Assembly: GCF_000017205.1 (NCBI RefSeq)
Contig: NC_009656.1
Span: 4,282,001-4,346,000 of the forward strand
Source of the DNA: Pseudomonas paraeruginosa PA7
Lineage (GTDB): Bacteria; Pseudomonadota; Gammaproteobacteria; Pseudomonadales; Pseudomonadaceae
Length of the DNA stretch: 64,000 bases
Direction: 5' to 3'
Numbering within the stretch: the stretch's first letter is position 1; the number at the start of each line of letters is the position of its first letter. The notes beneath the pieces are model-generated. The model did no database searches. It worked only from the letters and a program-made list of their open reading frames with translations, and was not told the DNA's origin. Shown in pieces: positions 61,381-64,000 of the stretch. A program made the translations under genes and the position numbers.

Positions 61381-61702
61381 AGCCCTGCAGATCGCCAGCC
61401 TCATCCTGCATTGCCGACCCGAGCGACTGCCGGCGGTGAAGGCCAACCTGGCGCTGCTCGACGGCCTGGAGATCTACCAGGAAAGCCCGCAGGGCAAGCT
61501 GATCCTGGTGCTGGAAGCCGAACGCGAAGAACAGATTCTCGACACCCTGGGCCAGTTGCAGAACCTGCCAGGAGTGCTCAACGCCGTGCTGGTCTACCAC
61601 GAGATCCTGCACGACGACGATAGCAACGACGCGGCGGCCATGACCGACCGCGCGATACCGTGCTCGCCCGAGGAGACAATCGATGAACCTCACCCGTCGT
61701 GA
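61373..61702 (+). CDS. napD: NapD, chaperone for the NapA Tat signal peptide
   Basis: The 109-residue protein of the NapD family has [22 protein letters not shown] and [16 protein letters not shown]. It binds the NapA signal peptide to hold back export until the cofactor is inserted. The start overlaps napF by eight bases and its 3' end overlaps the napA start by 20 bases, which supports tight translational coupling. Confidence 0.93.
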   Translation: MPEALQIASLILHCRPERLPAVKANLALLDGLEIYQESPQGKLILVLEAEREEQILDTLGQLQNLPGVLNAVLVYHEILHDDDSNDAAAMTDRAIPCSPEETIDEPHPS

Positions 61703-64000
61703 ATTCGCCAAGGCCAACGCCGCCGCCATCGCCGCGGCGGCGGCCGGCCTGCCGATCCTGGTCCGCGCCAGCAACCTGGTGACCGAGGCGGACGTCACCA
61801 GCCTCGACTGGAACAAGGCTCCCTGCCGTTTCTGCGGCACCGGCTGCAGCGTGATGGTCGCCACCCGCGACGGCCAGGTGGTGGCCACCCACGGCGACAT
61901 CAAGGCCGAGGTCAACCGCGGGATCAACTGCGTGAAGGGCTACTTCCTGTCGAAGATCATGTACGGCAGCGACCGCCTGACCCGTCCGCTGCTGCGCATG
62001 AAGGACGGCAAGTTCGACAAGCAGGGCGAGTTCCAGCCGATCAGCTGGGAGCAGGCCTTCGACATCATGGCCGAGAAGTTCAAGGCCGCGCTCAAGGCCA
62101 AGGGACCGGAGTCGGTCGGCATGTTCGGCTCCGGCCAGTGGACGGTGTGGGAAGGCTATGCGGCGAACAAGCTGTTCAAGGCCGGCCTGCGCAGCAACAA
62201 CATCGACCCCAACGCCCGCCACTGCATGGCCTCGGCGGTGATGGGCTTCATGCGCAGCTTCGGCATGGACGAGCCGATGGGCTGCTACGACGACATCGAG
62301 GCCACCGACAGCTTCGTCCTCTGGGGCTCGAACATGGCCGAGATGCACCCGGTACTCTGGTCGCGGGTCACCGACCGCCGGCTCAGCGCACCGCAGGTCA
62401 AGGTCGCGGTGCTGTCCACCTTCGAGCACCGCAGCTTCGAGCTGGCCGACATCCCCATGGTGTTCAAGCCGCAGACCGACCTGATCATCCTCAACTACAT
62501 CGCCAACCACATCATCGAAAGCGGCGCGGTGAACCGCGACTTCGTCGAGCGCCACGTGCGCTTCGCCCACGGCGCCGAGGACATCGGCTACGGCCTGCGC
62601 CCGGACGACCCGCTGGAGAAGAAGGCGAAGAACGCCGACAAGGCCAACACCTGGAGCGACATCGACTTCAACGCCTTCGCCGAGTTCGTCAAGCCCTACA
62701 CCCTGGAGCGCGCTGCCCGCGAAAGCGGCGTGCCGGCCGAGCGCCTGAAGGCTCTCGCCGAACTCTACGCCGCCCCCAGGCGCAAGGTGGTGTCGTTCTG
62801 GACCATGGGCTTCAACCAGCACACCCGCGGGGTCTGGGCGAACAACCTGATCTACAACATCCACCTGCTCACCGGGAAGATCAGCGAACCGGGCAACAGC
62901 CCCTTCTCGCTCACCGGCCAGCCCTCGGCCTGCGGCACCGCGCGCGAGGTCGGCACCTTCTCCCACCGGCTGCCGGCCGACCTGGTGGTGACCAACCCGA
63001 AGCACCGGGAAACCGCGGAGAAGATCTGGAAGGTGCCGGCCGGTACCATCCAGGAAAAAGTCGGCTTCCACGCCGTGCAGCAGAGCCGGATGCTCAAGGA
63101 CGGCGTGCTCAACGTCTACTGGACCCAGGTCAGCAACAACATGCAGGCCGGTCCCAACGTGATGCAGGAGGTGCTGCCCGGCTGGCGCAACCCGGACAAC
63201 TTCGTGATCGTCTCCGACGTCTATCCCACCGTCTCGGCCCAGGCCGCCGACCTGATCCTGCCCAGCGCCATGTGGGTGGAGAAGGAAGGCGCCTTCGGCA
63301 ATGCCGAGCGCCGCACGCAGTTCTGGCACCAGTTGGTGAAGGCGCCAGGGGAGGCGAAGTCCGACCTCTGGCAACTGGTGGAATTCTCCAAGCGCTTCAC
63401 CACCGACGAGGTCTGGCCCGCCGAGCTGCTGGCGAAGGCCCCCGAGCTGAAGGGCAAGACCCTCTACGAGGTGCTGTTCCGCAACGGCCAGGTCGACCGC
63501 TTCCCGGCCAGCGACCTGGCCAAGGGCTACGCCAACGACGAGGTCGACGCCTTCGGCTTCTATATCCAGAAGGGCCTGTTCGAGGAATACGCCGCCTTCG
63601 GTCGCGGCCACGGCCACGACCTCGCCCCCTTCGACGCCTACCACGAGGCGCGCGGCCTGCGCTGGCCGGTGGTGGACGGCAAGGAAACCCGCTGGCGCTA
63701 CCGCGAGGGCTACGACCCCTATGTGAGCAAGGGCAGCGGCGTGCAGTTCTACGGCTATCCGGACAAGAAGGCGATCGTCTTCGCCCTGCCCTACGAGCCG
63801 CCGGCCGAGGCACCGGACCGGGATTACCCGTTCTGGCTCGCCACCGGCCGGGTGCTCGAGCACTGGCATACCGGCAGCATGACCGCGCGGGTTCCGGAGC
63901 TGTACAAGGCGGTGCCCGACGCGGTGGTCTACATGCACCCCGACGACGCGCGCCAGCTCAAGCTGCGCCGCGGCAGCGAGGTCAGGGTAGTCAGCCGGCG
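61683..64000 (+). CDS. napA: NapA, catalytic subunit of periplasmic nitrate reductase (3' end outside window)
   Basis: Mo-bis-MGD and 4Fe-4S enzyme that reduces nitrate to nitrite in the periplasm. About 772 residues are visible. The Tat signal has [11 protein letters not shown] and a cleavage region near residue 30. The cluster motif [12 protein letters not shown] and a further Cys in NRGINCVKG bind the 4Fe-4S. The Mo-domain contains [14 protein letters not shown] and [13 protein letters not shown]. The gene continues beyond the window; roughly 60 residues of the family's usual length are missing. napB and napC are not in the window. Confidence 0.95.
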   Translation, partial: MNLTRREFAKANAAAIAAAAAGLPILVRASNLVTEADVTSLDWNKAPCRFCGTGCSVMVATRDGQVVATHGDIKAEVNRGINCVKGYFLSKIMYGSDRLTRPLLRMKDGKFDKQGEFQPISWEQAFDIMAEKFKAALKAKGPESVGMFGSGQWTVWEGYAANKLFKAGLRSNNIDPNARHCMASAVMGFMRSFGMDEPMGCYDDIEATDSFVLWGSNMAEMHPVLWSRVTDRRLSAPQVKVAVLSTFEHRSFELADIPMVFKPQTDLIILNYIANHIIESGAVNRDFVERHVRFAHGAEDIGYGLRPDDPLEKKAKNADKANTWSDIDFNAFAEFVKPYTLERAARESGVPAERLKALAELYAAPRRKVVSFWTMGFNQHTRGVWANNLIYNIHLLTGKISEPGNSPFSLTGQPSACGTAREVGTFSHRLPADLVVTNPKHRETAEKIWKVPAGTIQEKVGFHAVQQSRMLKDGVLNVYWTQVSNNMQAGPNVMQEVLPGWRNPDNFVIVSDVYPTVSAQAADLILPSAMWVEKEGAFGNAERRTQFWHQLVKAPGEAKSDLWQLVEFSKRFTTDEVWPAELLAKAPELKGKTLYEVLFRNGQVDRFPASDLAKGYANDEVDAFGFYIQKGLFEEYAAFGRGHGHDLAPFDAYHEARGLRWPVVDGKETRWRYREGYDPYVSKGSGVQFYGYPDKKAIVFALPYEPPAEAPDRDYPFWLATGRVLEHWHTGSMTARVPELYKAVPDAVVYMHPDDARQLKLRRGSEVRVVSR

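Noticed and set aside
1..64000. tRNA, rRNA, insertion sequences, integrases and prophage genes.
   Set aside because: None recognisable by reading; the window appears to be chromosomal core with small accessory insertions.

Overview
The window is high-GC gammaproteobacterial DNA and is almost certainly chromosomal Pseudomonas aeruginosa. The diagnostic genes are the alkaline-protease secretion genes aprX-aprD-aprE-aprF, the subtilase sprP, ddaR-ddaH, dctA, oprH-phoP-phoQ and napEFDA. From memory, their order is that of the PAO1 region running from aprF to napA, shown here in reverse. I could not run a comparison, so statements about what PAO1 has or lacks are recollections to be checked.

Layout. 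1-5264: leftward aprX-aprD-aprE-aprF, a type I secretion operon, with aprF cut by the window edge and a candidate lux box far upstream. 5265-9555: an accessory-looking segment, a leftward MFS carrier plus OprD-type porin, with gene-free flanks holding sequences that look like type I-E CRISPR repeats. 9556-18733: a hybrid sensor kinase, the subtilase SprP, a thioredoxin-like protein, a FUSC/HlyD/DUF1656 efflux operon with its AraC-type regulator, and a small CxxC protein. 18786-25887: a TetR/phosphotransferase pair divergent from a quinone reductase, a lipoprotein, a second quinone reductase with its LysR regulator, the murein transglycosylase MltA, and a pirin. An AT-rich stretch separates the last two. 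26028-34149: a DedA-rhodanese fusion, then a leftward block of redox and electrophile-stress genes (flavin monooxygenase, Kef-type antiporter, SRPBCC protein, second pirin, FMN reductase, OsmC, YcaC-like hydrolase) facing a LysR regulator. 35072-42393: an O-methyltransferase, two tandem NlpC/P60 lipoproteins, a sirtuin, and the dimethylarginine catabolic genes ddaR, ddaH and an APC permease with a sigma-54 promoter, followed by a degenerate TAG-family protein. 42440-46341: ttcA, a class A chloramphenicol acetyltransferase homologue, a DnaJ-related protein, a Yip1 protein and SprT. 46343-54323: acyl-CoA metabolism, an LLM oxidoreductase/GST pair with a LysR gene, dctA with a sigma-54 promoter, and an AraC regulator. 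54327-64000: a MASE1-PAS-GGDEF-EAL protein, phoQ-phoP-oprH with four tandem PhoP half-sites, and napEFDA with napA cut by the window end.

The most unusual signal is in the two gene-free flanks of the porin/MFS module. A 29-bp sequence at 6055-6083 looks like a nearly intact type I-E CRISPR repeat. At 9211-9298 two degenerate repeats lie 60 bp apart with a 31-bp spacer-like interval. All three copies have the same orientation and no cas genes are in the window. They could be remnants of an array into which the module inserted, or a mini-CRISPR of the repeat-spacer-repeat kind. I saw no tRNA, rRNA, insertion sequence or integrase.
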